Source: Aquarana catesbeiana (Eukaryota; Chordata; Amphibia; Anura; Ranidae). Taken from it: DNA of 64,000 nt. A program made the position numbers and the translations under genes. This document shows, one piece after another, positions 21,562 through 32,909 of the stretch (its first letter is position 1; each line of letters starts with the position of its first letter). The stretch covers positions 695,774,700-695,838,699 of the forward strand of contig NC_133326.1 of assembly GCF_042186555.1 (NCBI RefSeq), written 5' to 3'. Under the pieces are notes generated by a model. The model did no database searches. It worked only from the letters and a program-made list of their open reading frames with translations, and was not told the origin of the DNA.

Positions 21562-22053
21562 GGCTTCAAAACGGTCGGCTGGTCAGAAAGCACTTAACAG
21601 AACGCACTGAAGAACAGCAAGGCCTGTGAAGAGCGACCTGAAAATCAGGAACGAGCGGACAATAAAACAAAAATTTCTCAATGCCAACTGACCAAACGCA
21701 CTGAAAAGCAGATACAAACCTCACAAGCACAGACTGAACAACAGTTAAAACGAACTGAAAAATACGAGTCTCACAAGCGCGAATCGTCTCTCACCAAACT
21801 TCTACTAACACGAGATAAACACAAGATTAGCAGAAGGAGCCCAAAGGGTGTCATACAGGCTATTGAACTTCCGTTTTATAGTCTCGCCGGACTTGGTGTA
21901 CGTCACCGCGTACTAGGCTGTCGAACTTTTGTCTGATCATGTGTAGGCAAGTCCGTTCGTTAGAAAGTCTGCCGCAAGTCCGCCGAAAGTCCGCCGGAAG
22001 TCTGTTGGACAGGCTGTCGGACTTTTGTAGACGACCGTGTGTACACGGCATTA

Positions 22054-22540
22054 CACTCTGTTTATCACTGGGTTTATTTCCTCCATGCTAATGTGATATT
22101 TGGTGTTTCTCAAGCCTCTCCTCAAGTCCCAGTAATAGTTTCTACTTGTGGATATTCACACACATTTCAAAATAGCATTTCTGAGACACTCGTTAGTCTA
22201 CTTGTATTTGCCTTAGAAACACACAATGCTGGTGAGGCTTGAGAACGGGTTTTTAAAGTGGAACTCAATTTTTTCAATTTATTGCTGAGCATGTTTAAAA
22301 ATAAAAAAGCAGTTTTTGTTGCAATACTTACCTTTAATCCAGTGATGCCATTCAGATGCCACCAGCCTTCCAGATTGGATAATGGTCAGCAATATTTAAC
22401 CTACTTCCTCTAGAGTGTCATCATTATTGGGACTCACAGTAGTCAAGAGTGTCACTCAATACAGAAGGAAGGAGTGCCAATCACCACCAAGAATGAAGAA
22501 GGACCTCACTGGATAAGCCTGAAGAGCTTGGTTAAAAAAC
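22054..22540. other. Host flank right of Harbinger, unassigned
   Basis: This resumes the receptor upstream flank after the transposon. No domain or clear repeat is visible. Confidence 0.3.
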
Positions 22541-22554
22541 GTGTATGCGCTATA

Positions 22555-22662
22555 TAATAAAGCAACAGAGTTTTATTGTCAACGTTTCTATGGAGTTCCG
22601 TCCATCTTTCTCAAGACTTTGAGTTTCATCAAAACGTTGACAGTAAAACACTGTTGCTTTGA
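22555..22662. repeat. Short palindrome (about 30-bp arms)
   Basis: AAAGCAACAGAGTTTTATTG at 22560 is mirrored by CAGTAAAACACTGTTGCTTT ending near 22661, and CAACGTTT / AAACGTTG continue the pairing inward around the CAAGACTTTGAGTTTCATC loop. It looks like the core of a small MITE or a remnant of a larger inverted repeat. Confidence 0.6.
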
Positions 22663-23484
22663 GTTATCTCCACTGCAAAACCTGTGAATGCCTTAATACC
22701 CGTTTTGGATTTTGGATTTATGGATTTTTTATGGGTGAGCACTAGGGCATTTATCTCAAACATAGAGTGTGGTGGCTACCCTTATGACTATATGTAGCCG
22801 TACCCCCGTAGGGGCTGCTGAAAGTTGTGGCCCATCTGTCACCCTGCCCAGCTCGGCATTCACTTCCCAATCACCTTGGAGACGATAAATAGTCCAGATG
22901 TTTGTTTTGTTATTTTATTGAGGGAATGGAACTTGGATAGGGATAGGAATATATGGGATGCCCAATAGAAAAAACAGTTGTTTGATTGAATCTCCAATCA
23001 GTTAAGGCACTATATACACTTTACAACTCCAGTCTCCTCCAGCACAACACTTGCAGACTATTTCTCTCCCTCTCTTTCTCTCCTGCACAACACTTCACTT
23101 CCAGGCAAAGCTAGCACATGGTTAGGCCTAACATTGACTCAGTCAGGCCCTAGAAATTGCCATTTACTGGCAGGGACCACAGGTCCCTTTGATGTAGCAA
23201 CAATAGAATTAGGAAGAATTTTAGTGTTAGCTGTCCCTCTTGAATCCCTCTTCAGGCCCTGCCAGCCCTCCTGGCTGCAGCTGCCAAACTTCACTGCCTG
23301 TGACATTGCAATCCTCACTGGCTCCACACCCAGCTCTGACTGTTTCCTCTCTGTCCTCTCTGGCATGCCTCTCCAGTCCTCCCGGCGGCACATGTCATTC
23401 ACCAGCCCTCCTGGCTGCACACACCGGTGGTTCGCTCCTGAAGACTTGCCCGGCAGACCTCAAGTTCAAGTGCACTTGAGTTAT
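22663..23484. other. Unassigned region with a GC-rich segment
   Basis: No domain was recognised. The part at 23130-23480 is more GC-rich and open in several frames on both strands, but codon content and the peptides match nothing I know. Confidence 0.25.
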
Positions 23485-23905
23485 GCAGCAGGACAATGAT
23501 CTGAAACACAACAGCAAGTCCACCATCAAATGGTTCAAACAAAGTAAAATTTAGGTTTTGGAGTTGCCTAGTCAAAGCCCGGACTTAAATCCAATTACGG
23601 TAAGCTGCTGTATCATGTCCTTACACAGGCTGTTCATGCTGCAAAACCCTCCAATGTGGCTGAATTAAAATAATTCTGCAAAGAAAAGTGGGTCAAAATT
23701 GCTCCACAGCAATGTGAAAGACTCATTGCCAGTTATCGCAAATGCTTGATTGTAGTTGTTGCCACCAAGAGTCTGGTTTGGACAGCTTTTTTTGCCTTAA
23801 AAAACGAAACCATCATTTAAAAACTGCATTTTGTATTTACTCGGGTTATCTTTGTGTAATAATAAAATGTGTTTGAATATCTGAGTCATTTAAGGGGGCA
23901 AATAC
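23485..23905 (+). pseudogene. 3' half of a decayed Tc1-like transposase
   Basis: The plus strand reads MQQDNDLKHNSKSTIKWF, then VLELPSQSPDLNPI after a stop, then the C-terminal VAEL and APQQCERLIASYRKC segments. This matches the second catalytic Asp and final Glu region of Tc1 transposases. The ENLW part after PDLNPI is altered. It belongs to a different Tc1 family from the copy at 17 kb. The element ends near GGGGGCAAATAC before the GATA repeat; the 5' half is absent. Confidence 0.75.
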
Positions 23906-23913
23906 AGATAGAC

Positions 23914-23985
<72 letters not shown>

Positions 23986-23988
23986 CTA

Positions 23989-24030
<42 letters not shown>
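23905..24030. repeat. (GATA)n and (TA)n microsatellite
   Basis: About 20 GATA/AGAT units followed by about 17 TA units, next to the Tc1 terminus. Confidence 0.95.
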
Positions 24031-24450
24031 ATATGTTTTTTCCTGGATGAGAAAATATATTTTTTAATGGAGCTAGGGGTGGGAGTCAACAAAGCTTTTT
24101 AGGCATGTACACTGGCAAATCACAACCCATGTTCTATGAAAAAACTGAGTGATAAACCCAATTTTCCTGCATTGTCTTCTCCATAAAATCGGATATAACC
24201 TGGAAGATCAACACAGTACTATGAAATATAAATATGTTAAAGGGTAGCTCCCTTTTGTGGGGAAAAAAATAGCAAATAAAGAAAAAACTAATATAGCGTG
24301 TACAATTGTGATACAAGTCATATTGTATTTGAAAGTTATTAACAATGACCTTTCCTTTTCAATCTGCAGTTGCTGTTATTTTCTATAAATGCAATGCAAT
24401 ATGGCTACCTGGAATTGTTCTGTACACAGAATGTGTTGACCACTCCCCAG
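24030..24450. other. Unassigned
   Basis: A/T-rich sequence without a recognisable domain or repeat structure, left of the CR1 LINE. It might include part of that element's 5' end. Confidence 0.25.
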
Positions 24451-24619
24451 CAACATAATTTCCTGCTTGTGTGATTGGCTCACCAATTTTCCCAGAAGTC
24501 TGTCCAAGATACAATTCAGATTTTCAGGCATCCCCTGCAGCAAAAATAAACCCAAGGGAAGTATAGTAGCATGTCCTATTTGCAATCTCGGAAAACACCA
24601 AATAAGGACAATATGCGAC

Positions 24620-25735
24620 CAGTCTAAACTACGTGGCATGTTCAATGCCAAGAGCCTGGTGGACAAGATGGGTGAACTAGAGATACTGTTATACAAGGAG
24701 GATTTGGATTTTGTGGGAATTTCAGAGACCTGGTTCAATAGCTCTCATGATTGGCTGGCAACCATTCAAGGGTATACCCTTTATCGAAGGATAGGAGGGG
24801 TATGCCTATATATCAAGAGTATATACAAGTGAATGTGAGAGATGACATAACTAAGGGAGCAAGGGAGGAGGTGGAATCCTTATGGGTAGAGCTCCAAAGG
24901 GATGAAGCTGAGGGGAAAATATTACTGGGAGTATGCTATAGGCCCCCTAACCTGAGGGAGGAATGGGAGACGGACCTCCTATCACAATTTGGATTAGCAG
25001 CAGGGATGGGAAGTGTTATCATAATGGGGGATTTTAATCATCTAGACATAGACTGGGCGTAGGGAACCGCGCATTTATCTAAGGCTCGCCAGTTCCTAAA
25101 TGACTTGCAGGACAATTTTATGGGTCAGATGGTAGAGGCACCAACTAGAAATTACTGGATCTACTGATTACCAACAATACAGAGCTGATCACGGATGTGG
25201 AAAAATGGGGTAATTTAGGTAACAGCAATCACAGGTCAATTGGCTTCAGTATAAATCACACAATTAGTAAACACAAGGGGAATACAAAGACACTGAATTT
25301 CAAAAGAGCCAACTTCCCTAAACGACGAACTTTGCTAGAAGGCATAAATTGGGATAAAATCTTAGGAACAAAGAACACGGAGGAAAGATGGGTTTGCTTT
25401 AAGAGCATATTAAATAAGGGCATTGGCCAATGCATCCCATTGGGTAATAAATTTAAAAGAGCGAACAAAAGTCCTGGATGGCTTAACTCCAATGTAAAAA
25501 TGCATATAAAAGCAAAGGAGAAGGCCTTTAAAAAATACAAGGTTGAGGGATCATCATCAGCATTCAGACTTTATAAAGAATGCAACAAGAAATGTAAGGG
25601 TGCAATAAGGACAGCCAAGATACAACATGAAAGACACATAGCGGAGGAGAGCAAAAAAATTCCCAAGAAATTCTTTAAATATGTAAACAGTAAAAAAAGG
25701 GAGGACAGATCATATTGGCCACATACAGAATAAGA
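24620..25735 (+). pseudogene. CR1 ORF2, endonuclease domain and linker
   Basis: Segments: NAKSLVDKMGELEILL, DLDFVGISETWFN, then after a frameshift LLGVCYRPPNL and IIMGDFNHLDIDW, then NLGNSNHRSIGFSI (the SDH-like motif). These are the APE endonuclease signatures of CR1/L2/Jockey LINEs. The linker up to about 25735 is the basic stretch AFRLYKECNKKCKGAIRTAK. Breaks lie near 24745-24835, 25061 and 25733. Confidence 0.82.
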
Positions 25736-25764
25736 AAGGACATCTGGTTACAAAGGATGGGGAG

Positions 25765-27396
25765 ATGGAGAAGGTATTGAATTTATTCTTCTCCTCAGTC
25801 TTCACGAGGGAATCTGGGGGCATCAGTAACCAAAACTGCAGTGTTTATCCTCATGACACATCACAGGAAGCACCTCCATGGTTAACAGAGGACAGAATTA
25901 AAACTAGACTTGGGAAACTTAACATTAATAAATCACCAGGACCAGATGGCTTGCACCCGAGGGTACTTAGGGAACTCAGTCAAGTAATTGCCAGACCATT
26001 GTTCCTAATTTTTACTGACAGTCTACTGACTGCAATGGTACCAGCTGATTGGAGAAAAGCCAATATAGCACCAATATTTAAAAAGGGCCCAAAATACATC
26101 CCTGGGAATTACAGACCAGTTAGCCTAACATCAATAGTATGTAAACTCTTGGAGGGGATGATAAGGGACTATATACAAGATTTTAGTAATGAGAGCGGTA
26201 TCATTAGCAGTAATCAGCATGGATTCATGAAGAATCGTTCTTGCCAAACCAATCTATTAACCTTCTATGAGGAGGTGAGTTGTCATCTAAATAAAGGAAG
26301 GCCCGTAGACGTGGTGTATCTGGATTTTGCCAAAGCATTTGACACAGTTCCCCATTTACTGTACAAAATAAGGTCCGTTGGCATAGACCATAGGGTGAGT
26401 ACATGGATTGAAAACTGGCTACAAGAGCGAGTTCAGAGAGTGGCGATAAATGGGGAGTACTTGGAATGGTCAGGGGTGGGTAGTGGAGTCCCATAGGGTC
26501 CTGTGCTGGGACCAATCCTGTTTAATTTGTTCATAAACGACTTGGAGGATGGGGTAAAGAGTTCAATCTCTGTATTTGCGGAGGATACTAAGCTAAGCAG
26601 GGCAATAACTTCTCCGCATGATGTGAAAATCTTGCAAAAAGATCTGAACAAATTAATGGGATTGGCAACTACATGGCAAATGAGGTTCAATGTAGAAAAA
26701 TGTAAAGTAATGCATTTGGGTGAAAAAAATATGAATGCAATCTATACACTGGGGGGGGGAGAACCTCTGGGGGGAATCTAGGATAAAAAGGACAAGGAAA
26801 AACTGGGGGTCCTAGTAGATGATAGTCTCAGCAATGACATGCAATGCCAAGCTGCTGCTAACAAAGCAAACAGAATATTGGCATGCATTAAAAAGGGGAC
26901 TAATTCCAGAGATAAAGCGATATTTTTCTCGCTCCACAAGACTGGTCCAGCCGCACCTAGAGTATGTTGTCCAGTTCTGGGCACCAGTCCTCAGGAAGGA
27001 TGTACTGGAAATGGAATGAGTACAGAGAAGGGCAAAAAAGCTAATAAAGGGACTGGAGGATATTAGTTACAGTATGAGGAAAGGTTGCGAGCACTGAACT
27101 TATTCTCTATGGAGAAGAGACGCTTGAGAGGGGATATGATTTCTATATACAAATACCGTACTGGTGACCCCACAATAGGAATAAAACTTTTTTGCAGAAG
27201 GGAGTTTAACAAGACTTGTGGCCACTCATTAAAATTAGAAGGAAAGAGGTTCAACCTTAAACTACGTAGAGGGTTCTTTACTGTAAAAGCGGCAAGGATG
27301 TGGAAGGCGGTGGTCTCAGTGGGAAGCATCGATAGTTTCAAGAAACTATTAGATAAGCACCTGAATGACCGCAACATACAGGGATATACAATGTAA
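25765..27396 (+). pseudogene. CR1 ORF2, reverse transcriptase and C-terminus
   Basis: The core reads INKSPGPDGLHPRVLREL, WRKANIAPIFKKGPK, NYRPVSLTSIVCKLLEG, QHGFMKNRSCQTNL and VYLDFAKAFDTVPH. A stop follows at GVP-stop-GPVLGP near 26494, and the catalytic box is FAEDTKL near 26574-26595. The box has Glu in place of the first Asp of the usual F/YADD, which should abolish activity on its own. The C-terminal part has QPHLEYVVQFWAP and LNLFSMEKRRLRGDMISIYKY, the conserved CR1 tail, up to about 27396. Confidence 0.85.
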
Positions 27397-27484
27397 TACT
27401 GACATAAAATCACACTCATAGGTTGGACTTGATGGACTTTAGTCTTTTTTCAACCTCACCTACTATGTAACTATGTAACTATGT

Positions 27485-27868
27485 CATTTTTGGTGAGATA
27501 CCAAATAGGAACACGTCTAAAGGGATGCAGGCCCAGCAGCTTTCCTCATTAGTGCCCTGCTGCTGCTACAGCTGACTGATAATTATGAAACTACTACCAT
27601 TAGACCTACTCAGTACAGAGGCACAGAGAAACACAGAGGGATTTCTTCAGAATAATAAAAGGTAGGAATCTGCAACAAAGGTTGTTATAATCCTTGCAAT
27701 GTACAGAGATCACCCAGAGGGGAATGTTTTTTTTTCAAAAAAAGTGGAGTTACTCTTTAACAATAAAAAAGCTGTATAACATTAATAACTCCTATAACTC
27801 AGTCCATGCTTAATGATATTTTATCCATAAATAAACTTTAAGGAGACAAATCACCCTTTAGCTGCATA
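27485..27868. other. Unassigned
   Basis: No feature was recognised between the CR1 tail and the Tc1-derived foldback. Confidence 0.25.
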
Positions 27869-28425
27869 TACACTATATTGCCAAAAGTATTGGGACGTCT
27901 GCCTTTACACACACATGAACTTTATTGGCATCCCAGTCTTAGTCCGTAGGGTTTAATATTAAGTTGGCCCACCCTTTGCAGCTATAACAGATTCAACTCT
28001 TCTGGGAAGGCTGTCCACAAGGTTTAGGAGTGTGTCTATGGGAATATTTGACCATTCTTCCAGAAGCGCCTTTGTGAGGTCAGGCACTGATGTTGGACGA
28101 GAAGGCCTGGCTCGCAGTCTTCACTCTAATTCATCCCAAAGGTGTTCTATCGGGTTGAGGTCAGGACTCTGTGCAGGCCAGTCGAGGTCCTCCACCCCAA
28201 CTGTGAGCCAGGCCTTCTTGTCCAACATCAGTGCTTGACCTCACAAATGCTCTTCTGGAAGAATGGTCAAACATTCCCATAGACACACTCCTAAACCTTG
28301 TGGACAGCCTTCCCAGAAGAGTTGAAGGTGTTATAGCTGCAAAAGGTGGGCCAACTCAATATTGAACCCTACGGTGTAAGACTGGGATGCCATTAAAGTT
28401 CATGTGTGCATAAAGGCAGGCGTCT
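27869..28425. mobile_element. Tc1-derived foldback (non-autonomous)
   Basis: The left end TATATTGCCAAAAGTATTGG is followed by GACGTCTGCCTTTACACACAC. Almost the whole left arm (to about 28120) recurs inverted from about 28196 to 28425; for example TTCTGGGAAGGCTGTCCAC against GTGGACAGCCTTCCCAGAA. The right arm stops at GGCAGGCGTCT, so about 27 terminal bases are missing. The sequence is that of the long inverted repeats of a Tc1 family widespread in fish and amphibians. The transposase body is gone and about 75 bases of loop remain. Confidence 0.82.
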
Positions 28426-28930
28426 TTGGTGGAGCTTCGATGAGGCTTTGGTGGGGCTTTGATGAGTCTTTGGTGGAGCTTCGATGAGGCTTTGGTGAGG
28501 CTTTACGGGGCTTCGATGAGGCTTTGGTGGTGCTTTGATGAGGCTTTGGTGAGGCTTCACGGGCCTTCGATGAAGCTTCAGTGTGGCTTCAGTGGAGCTT
28601 CAAGCGAGCTTTGCCATAGACTTCTATGGAGGCTTTGAAGACGCTTTGAAGCACCACTAAAGCGACAGGGGTATCATTTTTGAAGCAAAGCCAGAGCAAA
28701 GCAAAAGCAAGATGTAAACATGACTGTAGGCTAGGAGCCTTAACTGCCGTTCAGAGAGCTTTAACAAAGCCTGCCTAAAGCCTTGTTTTGAAGCAAGTGT
28801 AAATTAGCCGTTAATGTGTGTTGAAGCCGAAGCAAGTGTAAATGAGCCCTAACAAAGCGTGTCTGAAGCCTTGTTTGGAAGCAAGTGTAAACTAGCCCTA
28901 ATACCGAAAAACTTGCTAAATGGCATAAAC
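28426..28930. repeat. GCTTTGGTGGGGCTTCGATGAG-type minisatellite and flanks
   Basis: About ten imperfect units of roughly 22-24 bases (28432-28640) with GGCTTTGGTG and GCTTCGATGA, followed by degenerate AAGCAAGTGTAAATTAGCC units (28785-28905). It directly abuts the truncated end of the Tc1 foldback. Confidence 0.8.
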
Positions 28931-29340
28931 ACTTGTTTAAAAGCCTAAAGGTGTATTTTTTTTAATTTATCATGTTTTCTTGGAGTGCCTCTCTAACCAC
29001 TTCCAGCCCATATGACTTCCTTGGTTTTCAGTGAGAATATCTGAATGATGGGTGCAGCTACAGGCATCATTCAGATATCTTCTTTTTCAGCCGGCGATTC
29101 TGTGCACCGTAAGAATGATCATAGTGGCAGTTTAGTCGCTAGATCGTTAGAATAGAATGCATTAAGATAAAAAAAACCTTCTGCCTTTACAACCCCATTA
29201 AGTATGCTTTAGGTACAGAAAAATGCCTGTTGATCTAACAGAAATCCAGGGTTGTCCTACGTTTCCCTTTGGGGATGAAAACATCATGGTGTTCAACGAT
29301 ATTGATAAGATAAAATGAGTCAAGAGACTGGTAAGAAAAA
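28931..29340. other. Unassigned, possibly an old MITE
   Basis: Contains a small inverted pair, GATATCTGAATGATG-like (about 29036-29052) against CATCATTCAGATATC (29069-29082), and ACCACTTCCAGCCCATATGAC, a pattern I associate with amphibian interspersed repeats. No coding content. Confidence 0.35.
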
Positions 29341-29925
29341 TTGTGAAAGGTGTGGGGGATAAAACATATTAGGAGAGACTTCAGGAACTTAATATGTACA
29401 ATCTGAAGGAAAGAAGGGAAAGGGGAGACATGATTGAAACTTTTAAATACAGCGAGGCTCTGCTTTACACAAATCCAGGGTGGCTTGTTGGCTTCCAGGA
29501 TCCCAGTGGAGCTTGGCAACTTTGCTCTTGGTTGGAGCAACGGTTCCCCCTGGATGCTCCGGGCTAGACTGATCTGGTAGGATGTTCTAAGAGCGTTCTT
29601 CCTTCACAAATTTGAGTTGTCAGTCTGAGTTGTGCTGTTTAATAAAAATCCCTATGTTGCACCCAGAGATGCCTTCATGTCTCTAAGGAGCTGTCTTTTA
29701 GTGCTTCTTTTCACTAGATTAACTTTTATTCCTGGACTATGCGTTTTTTTTTACATTGTAGACTCTAGAGGCATACCTTGTCCTATGCACCATCAGTTTG
29801 TACATCTGTGGTTGACATTAAAAAGTGTCATCATCAATACTAATATAAATCTCAATCATTTCACGTAGCTTGGACTTGATGGACTTGTGTCTTTTTTCAA
29901 CCTCACCTACTATATAACTATTTAG
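29341..29925 (+). mobile_element. 5'-truncated CR1 copy, interrupted
   Basis: The segment at 29360-29460 reads GETSGT-like then LNMYNLKERRERGDMIETFKY, the CR1 C-terminal motif. The CR1 3' tail GCTTGGACTTGATGGACTTG with TTTTTTCAACCTCACCTAC lies at 29869-29920. The roughly 400 bases between (29471-29865) do not match the main CR1 copy and may be an inserted fragment that I cannot identify. Confidence 0.65.
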
Positions 29926-30058
29926 ATAAGCACCTGAACGACCACAACATACAGGGATATACAATGTAATACTGACATAAAATCACACATATAGGTTGGA
30001 CTTAATGGACTTGTGTCTTTTTTCAACCTCACCTACTATGTAACTATGTAATTTGTAA
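29926..30058 (+). mobile_element. CR1 3' end, second truncated copy
   Basis: AGATAAGCACCTGAACGACC through GGTTGGACTTAATGGAC to ACTATGTAACTATGTAA matches 27351-27484 of the main CR1 element. It is a severely 5'-truncated copy placed directly behind another CR1 tail. Confidence 0.85.
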
Positions 30059-31600
30059 CCACGAGCCTGTTTCAGCCGATCTCATCTGGTTGCAAGCTCA
30101 GACCGGATTTCCATGATGGTGTACCACCTAACAGCTACTCCCACCACAGGATTTAAAAAGACCTGTATTACAAAACAGATAACAATGCAATAATTTGCAG
30201 AATGGAAAGCTCCTGGTGGCCCTGCCTGATGAGATGAAGTAGCAAAAAAAAAAAAACAAAGTCACTTTCTTTACAACTTCTACCAAATAAAGAAGATGCA
30301 TAAGTATTATTTATCACATAGAAATATTATGGAATCTAATGAAGCCCAAATGTGGCTATAAATAGGCAAATGTTTGGAGATATGGCAGTTGTTATTGGAC
30401 TCACGTGATTCCTGGACCTTCAGCAATCTTTCTTACAGGAAGACAAATTTTCCTTTCTAGAGAACTTCACACACATGTAGAAAATTGAACATCCCCTTAC
30501 CAACAAAATTACAACTACAAATGCCCATAAAGATTTTCTCTGTAAATGTAGAGATACATTTGTCATATTGTTCTAAGACGCAATACAGATGAGCTACAGT
30601 ATGAGACACCAAATACCATAAATAACTACAAATAATCCCATGTATTATTAGATAATACACTGATAATGATCAACCAAACCATGCTTTTATCAAGAAGGAA
30701 ATGATTCTCAGTAGACCTTGGTGAGCACTAGACAATACTCAGTTTTCTCTTGAGTCAATGATTAGAAATAAATGCCTGGAAATATCACATAAATAAGCTC
30801 TGTGTGCTTTGCAAGTGTAATTTTTACAGCAATTTTAATGAATACAAAAAGTATCTTGGGTTTGAACCATGTTAGCCAACAAACAAAAACTCCATGTTAT
30901 TGAATCTCCCTCAACTTCCAGGGCCCCCTCCTGAACTTATTCCCTGGGCTCTTCTTGTCAGCCTTGTGACATCACAGGTCCTTGCTTATCTTTGATAGAG
31001 GCCCTTACTGCAGCACAGAACATCCTTCATGTAATGGCATGTCAATTTCCCAGCCTGGCTGCTGATGCACCTTCAAGTGTGGGGGATGGGGTGTCTATGA
31101 AAGCCTAGGCTTTGAGAAAGTGGGTTGAATGAAACGTGTGGCAGAGAAGAGTTATAGTCAGGGATAGCACTAGACTAAAGATCAAAAGCTTTTTTTGTTT
31201 ACTTTTTGTGAGTATTTTTTTTTCTGCAGTTATGTTTTAGCTTCTTGTTGCCACATAGAGCATATGTGAGGCAGCAAACGGGTGGGCTTTGACACCCACA
31301 TGCTGCATGTACCGCATGTGTCACTGGGCAGTCGATGTTTTGTGCTGAGAGTGCACTCAGTGTGTGCTCCTGGTACATAGACTGAGCTGTGAAAGATAGC
31401 TCTTTGACCCTGCTAATGATCGGTAACTGGCAGGACCAGATCTCAATAATGTGACCACTGTGACAGCCAAAACAAAAAGGAAGAAAACCAGAAACCGGGT
31501 TCTCTAAAATATCAGACTTTGCAGATACATAATGAGACAGTCATCAGCTTCCTTTACTGTTAAAATCTTAGATTTGTTTACACAATCAGTAAAAAGACAA
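30059..31600. other. Unassigned low-repeat stretch
   Basis: I find no domain, splice pattern or clear transposon end here. A short stretch at 30070-30110 (CCGATCTCATCTGGTTGC) faintly recalls a 5S rRNA box but is not extended. The part at 31240-31440 has a MITE-like look without identified ends. Confidence 0.25.
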
Positions 31601-32370
31601 GCTATTGGCATCTCTTTACACAGTGCAACATACTCCCCAATGGGACTTTATTGCTCTTCAGTCTCTCTGTGCTCACTCCCATGGCTTCTTCCAAAACCCA
31701 GACCTACGTCTATAAGCCCCGTAAGGAGTCACATGCTCCAAGACTTGGACTCCACTAGGTACTCCACCAATTTCATCTCACCACACCTGCCCCTTCTCCC
31801 TCTTTTGGGTAAGCCACTATTCCTCCCGGGCCTAGAGTCCCCTAGTGCATTTCACTGGTGGCTCTCTTTCATCAAGGGTTGAACTGTTTACACCTGGACG
31901 GATATCAGGGATACCTATCAGACCCCATCCTCTAAACCTTTTCGCTATCTATAAATTAAACATTGGCTAACCACTATAGTCTCCAATTAAGACCTTAACG
32001 TCCCAACTCTCACTATTTGAGCACATTGGGCATTGCACACCTCTTTCTCCAAGACTTTCCACTATCTACTCACAGTAAATGACCTCAAAAGCCCTTACAG
32101 TCCCATTTACGTTTTCAAATGGGAATCGGATCCCAAAAGCAATAGAGATAGGGAAGACTGGACACAAACTTTGTCCATGTTAGACTCATGATCCAATATA
32201 CTTACTTTCAAATCAGCCTTTAAGACTGTCTCAAGGTGGTATATGGTCCCATCCTGTCTAGCACACCTTTACCAATCTTCCTCCAGAAACTGCTTCTGAG
32301 GCTGCTCTGTTCCAGGGAATGTTCTCCACAAATGGTGGACATACTATTAGAATTTCAGAGAAAGATATCA
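31600..32370 (+). pseudogene. Tx1/L1-type LINE ORF2 C-terminal fragment
   Basis: The plus strand shows, across two frames, FRYL-IKHWLTT, KWESDPKSNRDREDWTQTL, then FKTVSRWYMVPSCLAHLYQ and NVLHKWWTY. This is the order found near the C-terminus of L1/Tx1 ORF2 (FRYLQIKHFL, KWE.DL, W.RWYLTP.RLA and LHIWW). The cysteine cluster is degraded. It is a fragment with stops and without a recognisable 3' tail. Confidence 0.65.
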
Positions 32371-32905
32371 GCTAATCACATATTGATCATGAAAAGAACT
32401 AAAATGGATTTAAAAGAAACTGAATTTTCCATAGACCAAGAGAACACTTTAGTAAAACATAAATCAGACTAGATTGGTCCTCTGAATAAGTGAATACTTC
32501 AGCAATATGTGAGGTAGTATGCAGTAAAGTGCCAATTTTATGTCTGTCATCACATTTCCCGGCAACTCTACTTCATCAGGACAGGGTAGTGATCCAATAA
32601 TATACTAAATGTAATGCAAATCAATAAACATATTCTTTTATAATGTAGCAAAATTCACATACGTATTGACCCATAAAAAAGACAAAATGATAAGTGCTTC
32701 ATCAGTTTATGACTAACTGTAACAGCTAGGAGCCAGTAACTATGCACAAAATAGAAAATGTATTTAGAAGTTGGTCATACTATTTAGAAAAAAGAAGTGT
32801 CTAACCCTAAGTTCACACCTATGTGCTTTTTAGTGCATTTTGCAGCTTGCAGAAACACACTACAGTCCATTTAACATGGTTTCCTATGATACTAGTTTAC
32901 ATCAA
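32371..32905. other. Unassigned
   Basis: No domain visible. A GTTCACACCTATGTGC...GTTTCCTATG stretch near 32810-32890 is of a kind common in amphibian interspersed repeats, but I cannot define an element. Confidence 0.25.
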
Positions 32906-32909
32906 TTTC

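Larger units (their letters stand above)
12954..22050. mobile_element. Complete 9.1-kb PIF/Harbinger transposon
   Basis: The left end TGCCGCGTGCACACGGTC and the right end (minus strand) TGCCGTGTACACACGGTC form terminal inverted repeats, continued by the shared CGTCTACAAAAGTC block. TTA flanks both sides (12951-12953 and 22051-22053), the usual 3-bp Harbinger target duplication. Inside are a two-exon DDE transposase (minus, 19020-21561), a MADF-domain gene (minus, 14400-15633), a Myb/SANT-like gene (plus, 16358-16697), three tandem-repeat tracts and a nested Tc1 element (16829-18259). Without the Tc1 copy and its microsatellite it would be about 7.5 kb. The transposase is intact but both accessory genes are broken, so autonomous movement is doubtful. 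Confidence 0.92.
24450..27484 (+). mobile_element. CR1-type LINE, 3' complete, inactive
   Basis: Endonuclease, reverse transcriptase and C-terminal region follow in order in the plus direction. The element ends with GGTTGGACTTGATGGAC, TTTTTTCAACCTCACC and a TATGTAAC-type octamer tail near 27465-27484 that lacks poly(A), as expected for CR1. Multiple frameshifts and stops make it inactive. Two shorter copies of its 3' end lie at 29866-30058. Confidence 0.9.

Noticed and set aside
23134..23499. 121-codon plus-strand frame
   Set aside because: Open in a GC-rich stretch on both strands, no known domain, no splice or promoter context; kept only as unassigned sequence.
29235..29868. Two open frames (101 and 78 codons) as a host gene
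   Set aside because: One overlaps the antisense of a CR1 remnant and the other has no recognisable motif.
30060..30120. Possible 5S rRNA or SINE promoter fragment (CCGATCTCATCTGG)
   Set aside because: Similarity is limited to one short block; the rest of the 5S sequence and box spacing is absent.
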